Shown: piece after piece, positions 33,305 to 45,388 of the stretch
How positions within the stretch are numbered: position 1 is the stretch's first letter
Layout of the letters: each line of letters starts with the position of its first letter
Assembly: GCA_963971425.1 (NCBI GenBank)
Contig: OZ020517.1
Location: forward strand, 11,038,501-11,102,500
Direction: 5' to 3'
Source: Bryoerythrophyllum caledonicum
Taxonomy: Eukaryota; Streptophyta; Bryopsida; Pottiales; Pottiaceae
Length of the DNA stretch: 64,000 bases
The notes under the pieces: generated by a model
Told to the model about the DNA's origin: nothing
The model's database searches: none
The model's input: only the letters and a program-made list of their open reading frames with translations
Made by a program: the position numbers and the translations under genes

Positions 33305-34129
33305 CTATACTTCTCTATATAATAAAAGGCTTACGGGTATCATGTGAAACCCGCATAAAAGGCAGCGGTATGTGGAATTTACTTTTATTATATTTTCTTT
33401 ACTTTTACAATTTAAGTTAACTTACACAAACTTACATTACCCATTGGGAACAACAGGTTGGTATAGTAGTATACTTGTATACTAGTACAATGACCCGTCG
33501 TCCTCAATAGGTAGTAAAAGTTTAGATAAGGTAATTCAAATTGTAAAATCTAAAGAAAAAATAGATATAATAAGTAAATGCCACATGTTGCGGCGTCTTA
33601 TGGCTTGATACCTAGGTGATACCCATAGGCCTATTGAATGACTAGTGGACCCCGTTGTCCTCATTAGTCCAACGATAACCTCAATAAAATAAACATATGC
33701 CCATTATTTAGATATCCAGATTTCTTGCGTATATATAGTAAAAGTGACCCGGATGTTGCCATGTGGTGCATTTTGAGATGTATAGGTATTGGTCAGGGTA
33801 TTAACCCTTGGCCGTTTATTATATGTAGAGAAGAGACCAATAGACCCCCTTTGTAACTTGTCCGTAATGGACCAAGGACAATTGCCAATAGACGTATATC
33901 CGTTATTTACTTTAGTTACCTGGGTTGCCTAGGTATATAAAGTAAAAGTATTAAAGTAAATACCACATGTTGCCTTCCTAGAGAAGAAGGTATTACCTAG
34001 ATATTGGAGGTTTCAACCACTGGGTATTGGCCCTGCTCTTTTATAATATAGAGTTGATATAGAGAGTAAAAGAATAGAAGAGTAGATGGAAGAGAGATTA
34101 CTTTTATTTTTAAATTTAAAAAATTTAAA

Positions 34130-34815
34130 CGGAGTTTTCTTTTGTGCAAAATTCATTTCAGGTTTTGTCACAAGCTATCGCACATTGTCAAGCACATTAC
34201 AAGAGGAGCTTTCTTTTTTCTACATGATACTTCAAAGAGATTATGTAATTTTCTTACTACCTACTTTTTTTAGAAATTCACTCCGTACTTAATGATGTAG
34301 TGAAAAATAATGCAAGTGAATTGTTGGTCAGGCATTGCATGAGAATTTCAGTTGACCCAAGCATAATATGTGGGTTTGAACACATTGACGGTAAAGAGGA
34401 ATGTGTGGTGTTCAAAGAGAAAGATGGGCGAAGAAACAAAGCATAAGTTAAGGTGGATAGAGTGAATATCCTGGCCAGTATCATTGTTTGGAATATAATG
34501 AATATCTCAACTTCTTACATGGCAAGGGTGGTGCTTATCTTGGACCGTATATCGCCATATTTTATTATAATGGCCAATTCTTGTGATACTTGATATGTCT
34601 AACTCGTGACTAGTTTCCATGGCTTCTAGTTAGAGCATTTAATTAGTGTAGCTATTTCACTAACTAGGATAGGCCAATAAATCCAATATGACTATGTGTT
34701 TTACTAGTCAATGACAATTATGGGGCCTTGACATTCTACCCAAGTTCCTATGATATCATTTTGCCCAAGTTTCTATTTTGAGTTTTTTAATAATAAAGGT
34801 ATGACACAATAATAT
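34130..34815. repeat. Segmental duplicate, copy 1 (no MITE)
   Basis: This stretch matches 36445-37690 in order and orientation: GTCACAAGC...AGCACATTAC, GCAAGTGAATTGTTGGT, CTGGCCAGTATCAT, AATATCTCAACTTCTTACAT and AAAGGTATGACAC. It flanks the zinc-finger gene on its upstream side. Frames give short coding-like pieces (HIDGKEECVVFKEKDGR) that I do not recognise. Confidence 0.75.
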
Positions 34816-35277
34816 CTTTTATCCAACATTCATTACGATCAGAAAGGTGATGATTATCCGGCCAATGAATGTTATGCATCCGAATCCATAAGTCAACCCC
34901 TAATTCGTTAAAGCTGAAAAGAGAAACATGAAAAGAAAGTGAGAAAGAGGAAACAGAAGGAAACAGAAAAAAGAAATGGAGTCTTTTAAAGATAAAGATA
35001 GAAGAAAAGGAGAGGAGACGTACAACGGAAAAGTAAAGGTAAATATAAAGTAAAGGTAAAAGTAAGCGCATGAAGTTCCACTGGGTGCGGTCAATGGTTT
35101 TGAAGACTTCATACTTTGACTTTGATACATTTATTTTATACCTTTACTTTAGTACTTATATTCTATTCTTTTACTTTTGTTTTTCATTATATATACTCTG
35201 TAATAAACTTATGTATGTCAAATATATTTGTAATATACAATATCATATATTTTCTCGCAGAAATCTTTTGTTTCGTC

Positions 35278-36132
35278 ATGGCTTCTGAAAAGTTTGAGCT
35301 GTTGGATGATTCCACCATTCCATGGTACAACTGGCACGAAGACAGCGACAAGCCTCCTCCGGAGGAAAACATGATCTGGGATATGGAGACAATTGGAAGA
35401 CCATGGGTAGGGAAGCCCAAAGTAACTACAAGTGAGGATTCAGTTCCCCAGGAAACCAAGAGTTTGAAGTGCGGATTCTGTTTCCGGAATATCACTTGCA
35501 AGCAAGGGCAGCAACTCGGCCATTATTTCATGTGCAGAATGGCTAATGGTGACACTGGTACAGAAGACCTTGAACAAGAAGTCTTCAAATGTGCAAAGGG
35601 GCCTGTAGTTGTGGAAATTGATGCATCTGGAAAAGAATCCAGACGCACTCCAACAAATGAAGAGATTTCTACTCCCCCAAAGAAATCCATTCCTGTGCAC
35701 AGTAAGAGGCCTAGGACCGTTAGAGCCATTACTCGTCCTCAACAACTCAAACCCAGGCAGTTCGATAAGAGGCCTATGGTCGTGGATGAGGAACCCAAAC
35801 CCATGCACTTGGATGCTGATAAGAGACCTATGGCCGTGGACGAGGAACCCAAACCCAGTCACTTGGATAGTGATACGAGGCCTATGGCCGTGGACGAGGA
35901 ACCCAAACCCACTCACTTGGATACTGATAAGAGACCTATGGCCGTGGACGAGGAACCCAAACCCACTCACTTGGATACTGATAAGCGACCTATGGCCGTG
36001 GACGAGGAACCCAAACCCAGTCACTTGGATAGTGATACGAGGCCTATGGCCGTGGATGAGAAACTAAAATTGGTAAGGGATTTAATTAAGTTTCTTCCAT
36101 ATGACATTGGATATCCTGAAGATTCAGGATAA
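35278..36132 (+). CDS. Zinc-finger protein with acidic/proline 18-residue repeats
   Basis: I do not recognise the family. From ATG 35278 (MASEKFELLDDSTIPWYNWH) the frame runs 284 residues. Residues ~60-85 hold a compact cysteine/histidine cluster, CGFCFRNITCKQGQQLGHYF then MC, suggesting a C2HC-type zinc finger. A basic stretch (SKRPRTVRAITRP) follows at ~140. Residues ~163-260 are an 18-residue repeat (DKRPMAVDEEPKPTHLDT) in about five and a half copies, acidic and Pro-rich, probably disordered. The longer upstream frame (from 35116) is hydrophobic and AT-rich, so I prefer the later ATG. At least one other copy exists, broken by the hAT at 2102. The gene belongs to a small family moved or duplicated locally. 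Confidence 0.65.
   Translation: MASEKFELLDDSTIPWYNWHEDSDKPPPEENMIWDMETIGRPWVGKPKVTTSEDSVPQETKSLKCGFCFRNITCKQGQQLGHYFMCRMANGDTGTEDLEQEVFKCAKGPVVVEIDASGKESRRTPTNEEISTPPKKSIPVHSKRPRTVRAITRPQQLKPRQFDKRPMVVDEEPKPMHLDADKRPMAVDEEPKPSHLDSDTRPMAVDEEPKPTHLDTDKRPMAVDEEPKPTHLDTDKRPMAVDEEPKPSHLDSDTRPMAVDEKLKLVRDLIKFLPYDIGYPEDSG
35764..36062 (+). repeat. 54-bp in-frame tandem repeat (coding)
   Basis: About 5.5 copies of a 54-bp unit each encode DKRPMAVDEEPKP plus five residues. Copies alternate in blocks (SHLDSDTRPM versus THLDTDKRPM), so the array grew by duplicating pairs of units. Confidence 0.92.
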
Positions 36133-36444
36133 CAAATTTGAGATAGATAGGGACAACAAATTGGCGGATCACTTCTACATTGAAACTACATGGGATAATT
36201 TGGACCGCCGCGGAACAAAATTTGCAACTTGAAATCAAGAAATAGACTTGGATTAGCCACTATACAATTAGAATCCTTACAAGAGAGAGTTAGTTTATTC
36301 CAAATAGGGTATTCAAGACGAGGACCTTGATCTTTGCTCTAGAAGCGAGAATGATAGTGATAGTGATTGTAGTAGTTCAGATTTAGATTAGAGTGCGCCA
36401 AAATCAATAACGATTTACATATGTATGAATTTAATCAATTAAAA

Positions 36445-37690
36445 AAAAATTGTGTAGAGAGATCCGTTTCGAGTTTGTCACAAGCTTTGGCACATTGTCA
36501 AGCACGTTACGAGAGGAGCTTTCTTTATTCACATATCATGTATCAGCTTATTTTGATTGTTTTTGTACTTTAACTCTTAAACGTCATTTGGGAACGGTAT
36601 ATATATATATATGCATGTATATTACTTTGTAGAATACAAAAGATGTATTAAAGTTGAGCAAGACTTACACCTTTGGATTGAAAATTCTTCAACTAACATT
36701 TTTCATTTGGAGGTTGTTTCAACATCTGAACCTTATCATGTTCAAATACGACACTATACATATAGAATATTGTGGCCATTAGCGACACCTTCTCGGCGTT
36801 TAAGGGTTAAGATGTTGTGTACAATAATGCAAGTGAATTGTTGGTTAGACATTGCATGAGAATTACATGAGAATTATATCGAAGCATATGTGGGTTTGAA
36901 CACAACTGTAATTTAGGGGAATGAGTTGATGTTGAAAGAGAGAGAGTGTCGAAGAACAAAGCATAAGTAAAGGTGGATAGAGCGATTTTCCTGGCCAGTA
37001 TCATCGTTCGGAATATAAGGTAAGGCCCCCTCAAACCGACAAGTTAAGGAATGTGCATATATGGAGAGAGGAGATAATTATACTATTATTTTTCAGTGAT
37101 AGCCAATAGAATTACAATTCCAACCCAAGTGATTTCATATTTTTCGATGAAAACTAAATTAGTTGTGAATTTTCAAACTGTGCAGCCATGTTTAGTGGGT
37201 GGCCAGCAGTAGGTACCCCCCATAATCAACGACCAAAAGTAAGGACCTTGTCTAATAGCAAACCTCCATTTGGAGGTGAGTTGGTGGTAATGGGATGAAA
37301 GAGGGTTGGATATACCCCAATTTTACAAGCGATGGCTAGGGGTTTTTGTTGGTTATGGGGGGCTTACCTTAATGAATATCTCAACTTCTTACATGGCAAG
37401 GGCGGTGCTTATCTTAAACAGTGTATCGCCACATTTAATTATAATGGCCAATCCCTGAATATTTTTTGCCACTTAAATTAGTCTAACTTGTGTATAGTTT
37501 TCACGGCTTCTTGTTACTGCAATTAATTGATATAGTTCCTTCACCATCCAGAATAGGTCAATATATCCAATATGTGTTTTACTAGTAAAGAACAAATGCT
37601 GGGGGGGTGCCATTTTGCCCAAGTTCCTGTGATACCAATAATAATCACAAAATTTTGAGTTTTTTTATAACATAAAGGTATGACACAGTA
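36445..37690. repeat. Segmental duplicate, copy 2 (with MITE insertion)
   Basis: This is the downstream partner of 34130-34815 in direct orientation. It is enlarged by the 352-bp MITE at 37018-37369 and scattered indels. A tandem duplication of an ancestral locus, with one coding part lost, is the simplest explanation. Confidence 0.75.
37018..37369. mobile_element. MITE with TA target duplication (Tc1/mariner-type)
   Basis: The ends AGGTAAGGCCCCCTC and, read inward from the right, AGGTAAGCCCCCCAT are inverted repeats flanked by TA (37016-37017, 37370-37371). The duplicate at 34489-34505 has the empty site GGAATATAATGAATATC, which fixes both ends to the base. The element is noncoding. A partial relative lies at 7305. 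Confidence 0.9.
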
Positions 37691-37846
37691 ATATCAATTT
37701 AGGAATATGATTTTTTACCATGGGACCTCCAATTTAAAGCTAGAGACTGGAGAGAAAGCTAAGTTGTAGACTGGAAATAAAGGACCTCTGCTCAGTGCTA
37801 TTCAGGCTGTATGATATTTATATCTTCAACGTGTTAGTAAGCAATC

Positions 37847-40845
37847 TCATGAGACGTTGTGGACTTGGTGAACTGGGGGAATATCCACATGGACAAAAAA
37901 GCTGGCACCCACAATGAAGTAGCATAATATCAGCATCACACCTTTGAAGTAGTTCGCGGTCCCTTCCTGTCAAAATACAAGGAAAATCAGGTCACTGAAA
38001 CAGTAGATGTTGAACATGAATGTGTTGTTTGGTTTGGAAGCGTACGAGAAGTATGAATGACACCACAAGTGTGGAGATGAAGAGTGCGGTTGTCTCAAAC
38101 AGCTCGAAGTTGAGGTCCATGCTCACACCCATTGGCCAGCCCAGGATGACACAGACAGGTATCTGCATCATTGACAATGTTTCAGGCTCTTATTTGTGAA
38201 GTCAGCTCAAGTTTGTATGAGATTATATGCTCCTTGTTTTCTATTTGAAAATATACAAAGTATTATGTTGTTCTTACCACCAGCATGGATATTTGGGTTG
38301 AGGAGCCAACGGCAACAGCCAAGGAGAGGTCCTGGTTCCATCAACAAAACAGATGGATTTTGTCATGATTCAGGAACATGAGACCGTTGGTTGAGTGACT
38401 AACTTGAGGGAAATGCTCACCAGATTGTCTTTCACTGCAAATATGATGGCACTTGTATGCTCAGCCGCATTCCCAACAATTGGTAAAACAATGACGCTGA
38501 TGAATGCCACGGGAATTTGCCACGCCTCAGAAGCACCCTGCACATGCCAATAGTGGGTAATTTTGACCTGTGTTCCTATTTTCAATTACTGAAATTAACC
38601 TGAACAATCCGAATTTTTATAGTGAGCTAAAACAGGAGAAAGGTGGCAGGTGCAACATGGCCTCTCCTTCGTTGTTCTTGAAGGCGGCTAAAAATATTTC
38701 TCACTTGAGTTTAGAGACCACCAAGCTCTTCCTTTGACTGAATTGAAGGATTCTACAATGCAGTGACAAATATGCTCTTCCATTGATACAATAGCTGTGA
38801 AGAGAGGAAAGAGTAGGATTGTAGAATCAAAAGAGTTAGCCGGGGTATCTTATTCAACTTCGCATGACTCAACAAACTAAGCGATTAGGAAGTCCTCAGT
38901 CCTGAAGCTATCGATTCCAATTCAAAGAGATAATTTTTTTAAACCAAATTCGGATTTTAAATTTTAAAAATGTAGAAATAAAACATCCCCCTCCGTTTTC
39001 GATAGGGGATCCAAATAACTCACTTGTATGGCATCAACGATGAACTTGGAGAGAATGGAAATGAACGCGGTCAGGACAGCCAGCCAGAAAATAGCACTCC
39101 ATGCGTCTACTTGAGACTCATCGTCCGACTGATCTCCAATGTTCTCTGAACCAGCTTCAACATCCTGCAAAATTGTGTAAGAGTCATCTGTGAAGTCACC
39201 TAAGATACCCCTCGTAGAATTTAATTGATTGAGTGCCATGATTTGTTACCTCTAATTCTCTGAGAGGAGGAGAATTGTTGAGCTGGAAGTAGATGTATCC
39301 AGCATACGCCACAAGCATGATGCAGCTTGTGACTCGGGACAGCGTCAGCTCAGACTCCCCCAAGCGACTCTCCGTTCGTGTGGCGTGCAGAGCCGCGGGG
39401 AACAGCACACACAGCACCGCCATCAGCAGCAAGCTGCAGTTCAGGTGCGCCGCAGCCTACGATCACAATCACGCCACCGACATAAAATTAATATCACATA
39501 CATCAGGGCAGCAATAATAATTATTATATAAATACTGTAAACAATAATAACTCTATTTTTAATGAGAATAACAATTACAACAACAACAAGATAATGATGC
39601 GGGTGGTGATAGCTCACCTTGTCGAACTTCTGCTCCTTTTTGGAGTTGGCGATGCCGCCGGAGAGGAAGGCACAGCCGAGCACCAGGAGCATGTTGGATA
39701 GGATGGATCCTAGAAGGGATAGCTGCACCACCCTGACCATATTGTTTTGCAGGGCGAACACGCAGATGATCATCTCTGTGGCGTTGCCGAAGGTTGCATT
39801 CAGAAGCCCTCCCGCTGCAGCAGGTGGGCAGTCAACACAGAGTCAGTCACAAGGAATTGTTGAATCAGTTTACTACACAATGCACTTCTCGACTGATATT
39901 TATGTGATGTCCGGCTGATACCATACGATACTCGATCGATACCCCATGATACCCGGGTCATCGTGCGAATGGCGTAAAAAATAGCAGAAGAAAAACAACA
40001 TTTTGAAGGCCACTACCAGTACCTGTGGGACCTGTGAAGTATGCCAATTGTCTGCAAAGAACAACATTTTATCGGTTCAGGTCAAAAACTGTGCAAATTA
40101 TTCCATGGGAGTTTACCGAGTCCACTGATATCTAATGTTCCAATACTCAGGTGATACTGTTCTAATATCCGGTTGATACTGAGGCGGACATGCCGTGAAA
40201 TAGGCAAGAAAACACCTGTGCACTACATTAAAGATAAACATATATCGGAATAGTACATAGAGAGCCCTATATTTGATGTTTGCTACCAAATATATGTAAG
40301 CTCCAAAATCAAGAACTCATTAGCTCACTAAGAGCTCCAAAACTTATTTGACCTCGTTATAGATGCTAATTCATTTTAAATGCAGAGAAGTATGTTCTAG
40401 ATGCTCACTCTGTAATGAAACCCAGACGTTCAGCCAAAGGCACAATTCCTATCAAGCTCAAAATGAACACCCAGGACTGCAACCATCACAACCATTTGTC
40501 AGTGAAGTCAGGGAAATTGCTCAATTTTACTAACATAATTTCATCGCATACTTAAATTTTGCTTGCCAAAATGAGATACCGAGATGCAAACCAGATTCAA
40601 AATACACACATGCTCCTAACCTGCAAACTGTAGATACAAAGCAAGTAGCTACTAGCTGCTGTGATTCTTGCTGTATAATGCACTGTATCGAAGTGGATTT
40701 GACGTACATTTCCAAGATGAAAGTAGCTGCTCAGCAGCGCCATGGGCACCGCCACAAGCAGGACGCTCAGAACAGTTCCACACACCACCTGCTTAGCACT
40801 CCCCACAAACCTCCCCCAAACGTGGTCATAATTGCAAAGCTTCAT
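37847..40845 (-). CDS. CAX: Vacuolar cation/proton exchanger, CAX family
   Basis: CAX proteins exchange cytosolic Ca2+ (or other divalent cations) for vacuolar H+. Exons with GT-AG borders and matching phases lie at 40845-40708, 40476-40409, 40051-40023, 39814-39618, 39456-39250, 39164-39024, 38537-38421, 38331-38278, 38162-38046 and 37966-37847, giving about 395 residues. The two conserved exchanger repeats are clear: [15 protein letters not shown] (c-1) with [15 protein letters not shown], and [17 protein letters not shown] (c-2) with GSSTQISM. An acidic loop ([14 protein letters not shown]) lies between halves, as in plant CAXs, and the C-terminus ends [18 protein letters not shown] start at [13 protein letters not shown]; an upstream exon at 41099-40972 may extend the N-terminus, but its frame does not join cleanly. 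All key motifs are intact, so the gene is probably functional. Confidence 0.92.
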
Positions 40846-43800
40846 GATACTTGCCGCCGCACCACGGGACTATCCACAAAATTACTGCAGCACACCAACA
40901 ATCAGCACGACTGTTGTGCAAACAAAGTCATGATCAGGAGATATGGGAAACGTACAGTGTTCCTAGCTCACATGCAGACTCGCACTAGCTCCGGTTGCAG
41001 GCTTGTGCGCCGGAGATCACCACCAGGTGTGATCGATGAGGAGGTTGTGTTTGAGGCACTGGGAATGGTGGTGAGGAGAGGAGGTGTTATAGTGCTCATG
41101 GGCGACAGACACGACGTCCACAGCGGCGATGGAGCACCTGCTCAGTGATCAGTTCTGTCCTGGCGAGTTATTAGGACGCGGGGGAAGCGTCCAGGGAGTT
41201 TCTGGACTTGGTTTTGCTTGGGAACTGTAGAAAAGATAAAACCAAAGATGCCACCGGTTGCCACAGTATTCCAAAGGTGTAAGTTTTGCTAAACTTGAAT
41301 ACTCTTCTACAGTGAGAGAAATATCGTCCATTACCGGTGTCTGCCTGGTCGAACGCATGGCCGGCCCCTGGCGCACTTTTGTTTCTTGTGCCTTTTTTTG
41401 CATTCAGTTTTTATCAGTTTCTGCAAAAAAATTTGAAAATGAGTGGAATATCGAGGCAATGAGTCCATTTAAGGTGGGTGTCAATGTCCATGGCCCCAGA
41501 AGCAAAGTCCCAGAGCAGATTCGTGCTGTACTTGGACATGTCACATGCAAACGGAACCTCGTCAGAATTAATGGATGCAAACATTCCCATGCCAATGTGC
41601 CAGTACTGCAGTTGTATGATTCCGTTGTATTTTCAGGACACGCTCTGGCTTCCTCGCAACTTCTAACACCTTGTCCATTCACCCCATGGAATTTGGAGAT
41701 GTGGTGAGTCATGCTCGAAGCAGACTTGGTTGAAATCCAGTTGGTGAGAGTTCATGTCACGCCATGAAAGTTAGTCGGGTTGTTGTGGTGTCTTTCCTTA
41801 CCTTTAAAGACCAGCTCTTTGTAGTAAACTGTCACTTGGCTGCATTTTACTTGTTACTTTGGTTATATTTATGGTTTCGTTGATTGAACCCCCAATACTG
41901 GATGGTTATGTTAAACAAATACTTGTTAGATCATCTTCATGGGCGACTAAATCCCTGTATTGTCAATGGATATACCCACGTCAAGTCTCAACGAGCTAAT
42001 CATCAGAATTTATTTTTTTAGTGAATTCCTTCAAGCATAACATACAAGGTAAATACTCTTTTGAAGATGGAAAATAATGTGACCCTATCAAAAGAAACTA
42101 AGCGAGGCATCAAAGAAGCCGTGCCAAGTTCTCTGTGGGTGATTCACAGAACTCTGGTAAAAGTGGAAATAAAGCGATGGTTAGTAGTTACCATGAGGTT
42201 GTGATCCTCCTGACGAGTACTTGCATTGATAGCAACACCGCCACAACGGGACCAATTTGCCTCTGGCACGGCAGGACAAGCCGACGTACTGAAGAGGTGT
42301 ACTTCAATGCAAGAGGTGTCCTCCAAGGTACACTCCGCCCTTCATTTGCTGCCATGGCACATCCATCACGGAATTCCCGTGCCTCTGTCCTTTGCAAAGC
42401 TCGTATAATGGCCCATCGTCTCATTCCGGAGGTGGTTGGTGCTGACAAAAAATACCAGAAAACCAAAATCTGGGTTCTAAGGACAGGTCCCCAAAGGATC
42501 TGTGTCCATGTCTGTAGTAAGACATTTTAGGAGGTTTGCTCTGGGAGAACAAATATCCTGGTGAGGCGTGTCATGGTGTCACGTTGAACGGAAATTGAAC
42601 GGAATCTGCAACAACAAAAAAGCAACTTCTCAAAGTTTAAGGAAATTATTTGAATGTCCTCATCGCATGACTCAGCAGTGATTTCTCCGCCATCCATCTC
42701 AATATTTGCAGGCGAGTTTGTATGAAACAGCTTTGGAAATCACGGAAAGAAGATAGCCAAATACTGAGGGTCAGAGCTGAGGTGTTATCAGCATGTTATC
42801 ACCTGGACGGTATCACCAAAATACCATCATATGAGAAACATTCTGCCAGGTATTTTGAAAACATTATTGGTCCAGTTGAATATGCCATCAGTACTTTTAT
42901 CTCAATCCAATGCAGCAAGAGCAACTGTCCACCATATGATGGCTAAGGGAGCTCAATTAGTGACAACCCTTTCGCATTTCTGTCATGCCGTGTCACCGAA
43001 GTTGAGATATGAACCGTTATATTCCGTACTTAACCTTAACTTGTGGTTTGTTTCTTCGCCCATCCTTCTCTTTGAACTGCACCAACACATTCCCCTTTAC
43101 AGTTGCGTTCGAACCCCGCATATGCGTCAGTCCACTGTAATTTTCATGTCCAAATTTTGGTGAAGTTTCACGTCGACATTATTTCATCTACTGATAGTGA
43201 CTCACGCGTTAGACAAGCAGCCTGACCAACAATTATGCGATTACCAAATTTAACTGCATGTCGATGGAATGGGAAATTCATACAAATTATATACAGCATG
43301 TAAATCTCAAGCAGTAACTTCTTGAGGGATCATGAGCTGTGAAGCATCGATCCCAAAACCTCAGTAAGTTCGCGTACATGAAGCCTGAGAGCATCGTGAG
43401 GACGTTGTTGGTGTGATAATACTTCGACATGATACGTAATTTGTCAACCTTGAGGCTTAATATTAAGCAACAAGGTTGACAGGATATTAATATCAACGTC
43501 GTGCTTCACCTCAGGAACATGAGAGGCTGGAATCACCTCAAATTACAGACTCATAGGCAACGTGTTATGAATCTTCGTTCTACTTAAACACTTTGCTGAT
43601 AGAACTGGAACTGTATATTTCATAATATCAGGTAATTTGTTTCGGTTGATTTGTTTTCTACAAATGATTGTCCGAGTTGACAAATGTTGCCATGTGGAGG
43701 AGCTAACTGGTAGATGTTTCATAATATCACTACTTTGAACCTTCTGTTAATGAAAAGAACATTTGTCCAATATCAAGTCAAAGAAGATATTATGCCAGAT

Positions 43801-45388
43801 AAGAAACATATTAAGTTTTCAGTTTTGTTAAACGTTGAGCACAATTTCGATGAATATTAAAGCCAAGTTTTGAGTTTCAAGCTGTGATGAATATATACCA
43901 AGTTTTGGGGAATATTGAGCCCAGTTTCGAGTTTCAGGGTTGAATTAGATAAAGTTGAAGTGGGAAACATTGTTTTGAATATTTTTAAGGAATACGTAGT
44001 TGAGAAATAAATCTTGTACCGGTGTCTCAAGACACATTTTATTTTTTTGTGAACTCAATTTATTCTAGAGTGCAATTCCAAATGGCCATTAAGAAGATTT
44101 ATTTCACATCTTGAATGTTTTATGTTCTATCACATAGAATATGCATCATTAATGCTCAAAGACTCTAGTATGGTAGTTTTTCCATCAATCATGACATTGT
44201 AATGGTCATACTTAATTATTTTTATTTTAGCTCTAATGTATTAGTAAAATCTACAATTTTTATGTAAAGATACATTACATATTAGACATGGCTAAATATA
44301 AAAGATTTTAGCTCTATACAGAGTGGTTATGACATAATAGAAGTTATTTGCAAAAAAAAGGAATTACTTCCAAGTGAGAACCAAAAGTTTGATTTTCAAT
44401 CGGAAATATTACACAAAGAATATAACTGTTCTATCACCATTATTGTGATAAATTTACTTAGTCCATAAAAAATTACACAAATTTCCTAAATGAATAAGAT
44501 AGATTGATGCACAACCACACTTCCAATCAATTATTAGATAATTCTTTAGTAATTCTTTCTACATCACTCCATGTACTACAACTCTAACATATTTGACAAC
44601 AGCTTACAAAAGATTGCATAATGGGAAAAAATAAAGAAGTGATCTTTCCACCATGCATAATGAATGTTATGGGTAGGATTGTTCAAAAGTAATCCTAGTA
44701 GTCTAAATTAAGATTCGATAGCTATGGCACTTACTATTCTTATTTTCTACTCTATATTATTACTAAAATGGACAATTTTAAAGTTTCTATGATGGAAAAT
44801 TATCAAGGATTTAACTACACAAAATCATATCAATACGGTCACACACCACAAAACACCAATAATGCTACCCTATTACCATCAATACCTACCTATTGTAAGT
44901 AGTTGTAAAATCAGGCAATGATATCAAGATCTTCCCTTATCTGAAATTATAAAAAGCAACCCTAAATAGCTCTAAGTTCCTATAATCAACTCAAAGAGAT
45001 AAGATTCTTAATAAATCATAATTTCTTAGCCTTCTTTTTTACAACTTATAAATTTATAATTAACTTTCCCCAGTTGAATCATTTGGTCTATTTGTATCAA
45101 TGAGACCCAGATGCACGAGTTCTCTATATTTCGATACTGCCGAGTAAGATAAACTGATGCACAAACGAACAGCTATGTTTCAAAATATTTCCTATCATGT
45201 TAGAACATCCTGGAGGAAGAACGCCGACCTTAACAACGAGCATTGTAACCATCGTTTGGCCGGGTTATGTCACAAGAGTGGTGGCTGTGCTCTTCAATCA
45301 ACGACTCTTCCTCAAGGATGTGTAACATGTGCATTGACTAACACACTCGGTTTCGAGTAAAAATCCCCAGGCTGGTATTATACTTGCT
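40846..45388. other. Intergenic between CAX and the B3/CW gene
   Basis: 41097-41099 may be the start of a CAX upstream exon. The rest has only short frames without domains. 43800-43960 contains loose ~55-bp repeats (GTTGAGCACAATTTCGATGA and GAATATTGAGCCCAGTTTCG). A strong hairpin lies at 43442-43481. 44000-45080 is AT-rich and featureless. Confidence 0.5.
43442..43481. repeat. 40-bp stem-loop with nested palindrome
   Basis: TGTCAACCTTG pairs perfectly with CAAGGTTGACA, and between them lies the perfect palindrome CTTAATATTAAG. No gene is adjacent. Confidence 0.85.

Noticed and set aside
35116..35277. N-terminal extension of the zinc-finger gene
   Set aside because: The extension is AT-rich, hydrophobic and lies in leader-like DNA. 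The ATG at 35278 has a better context and starts the conserved-looking part.
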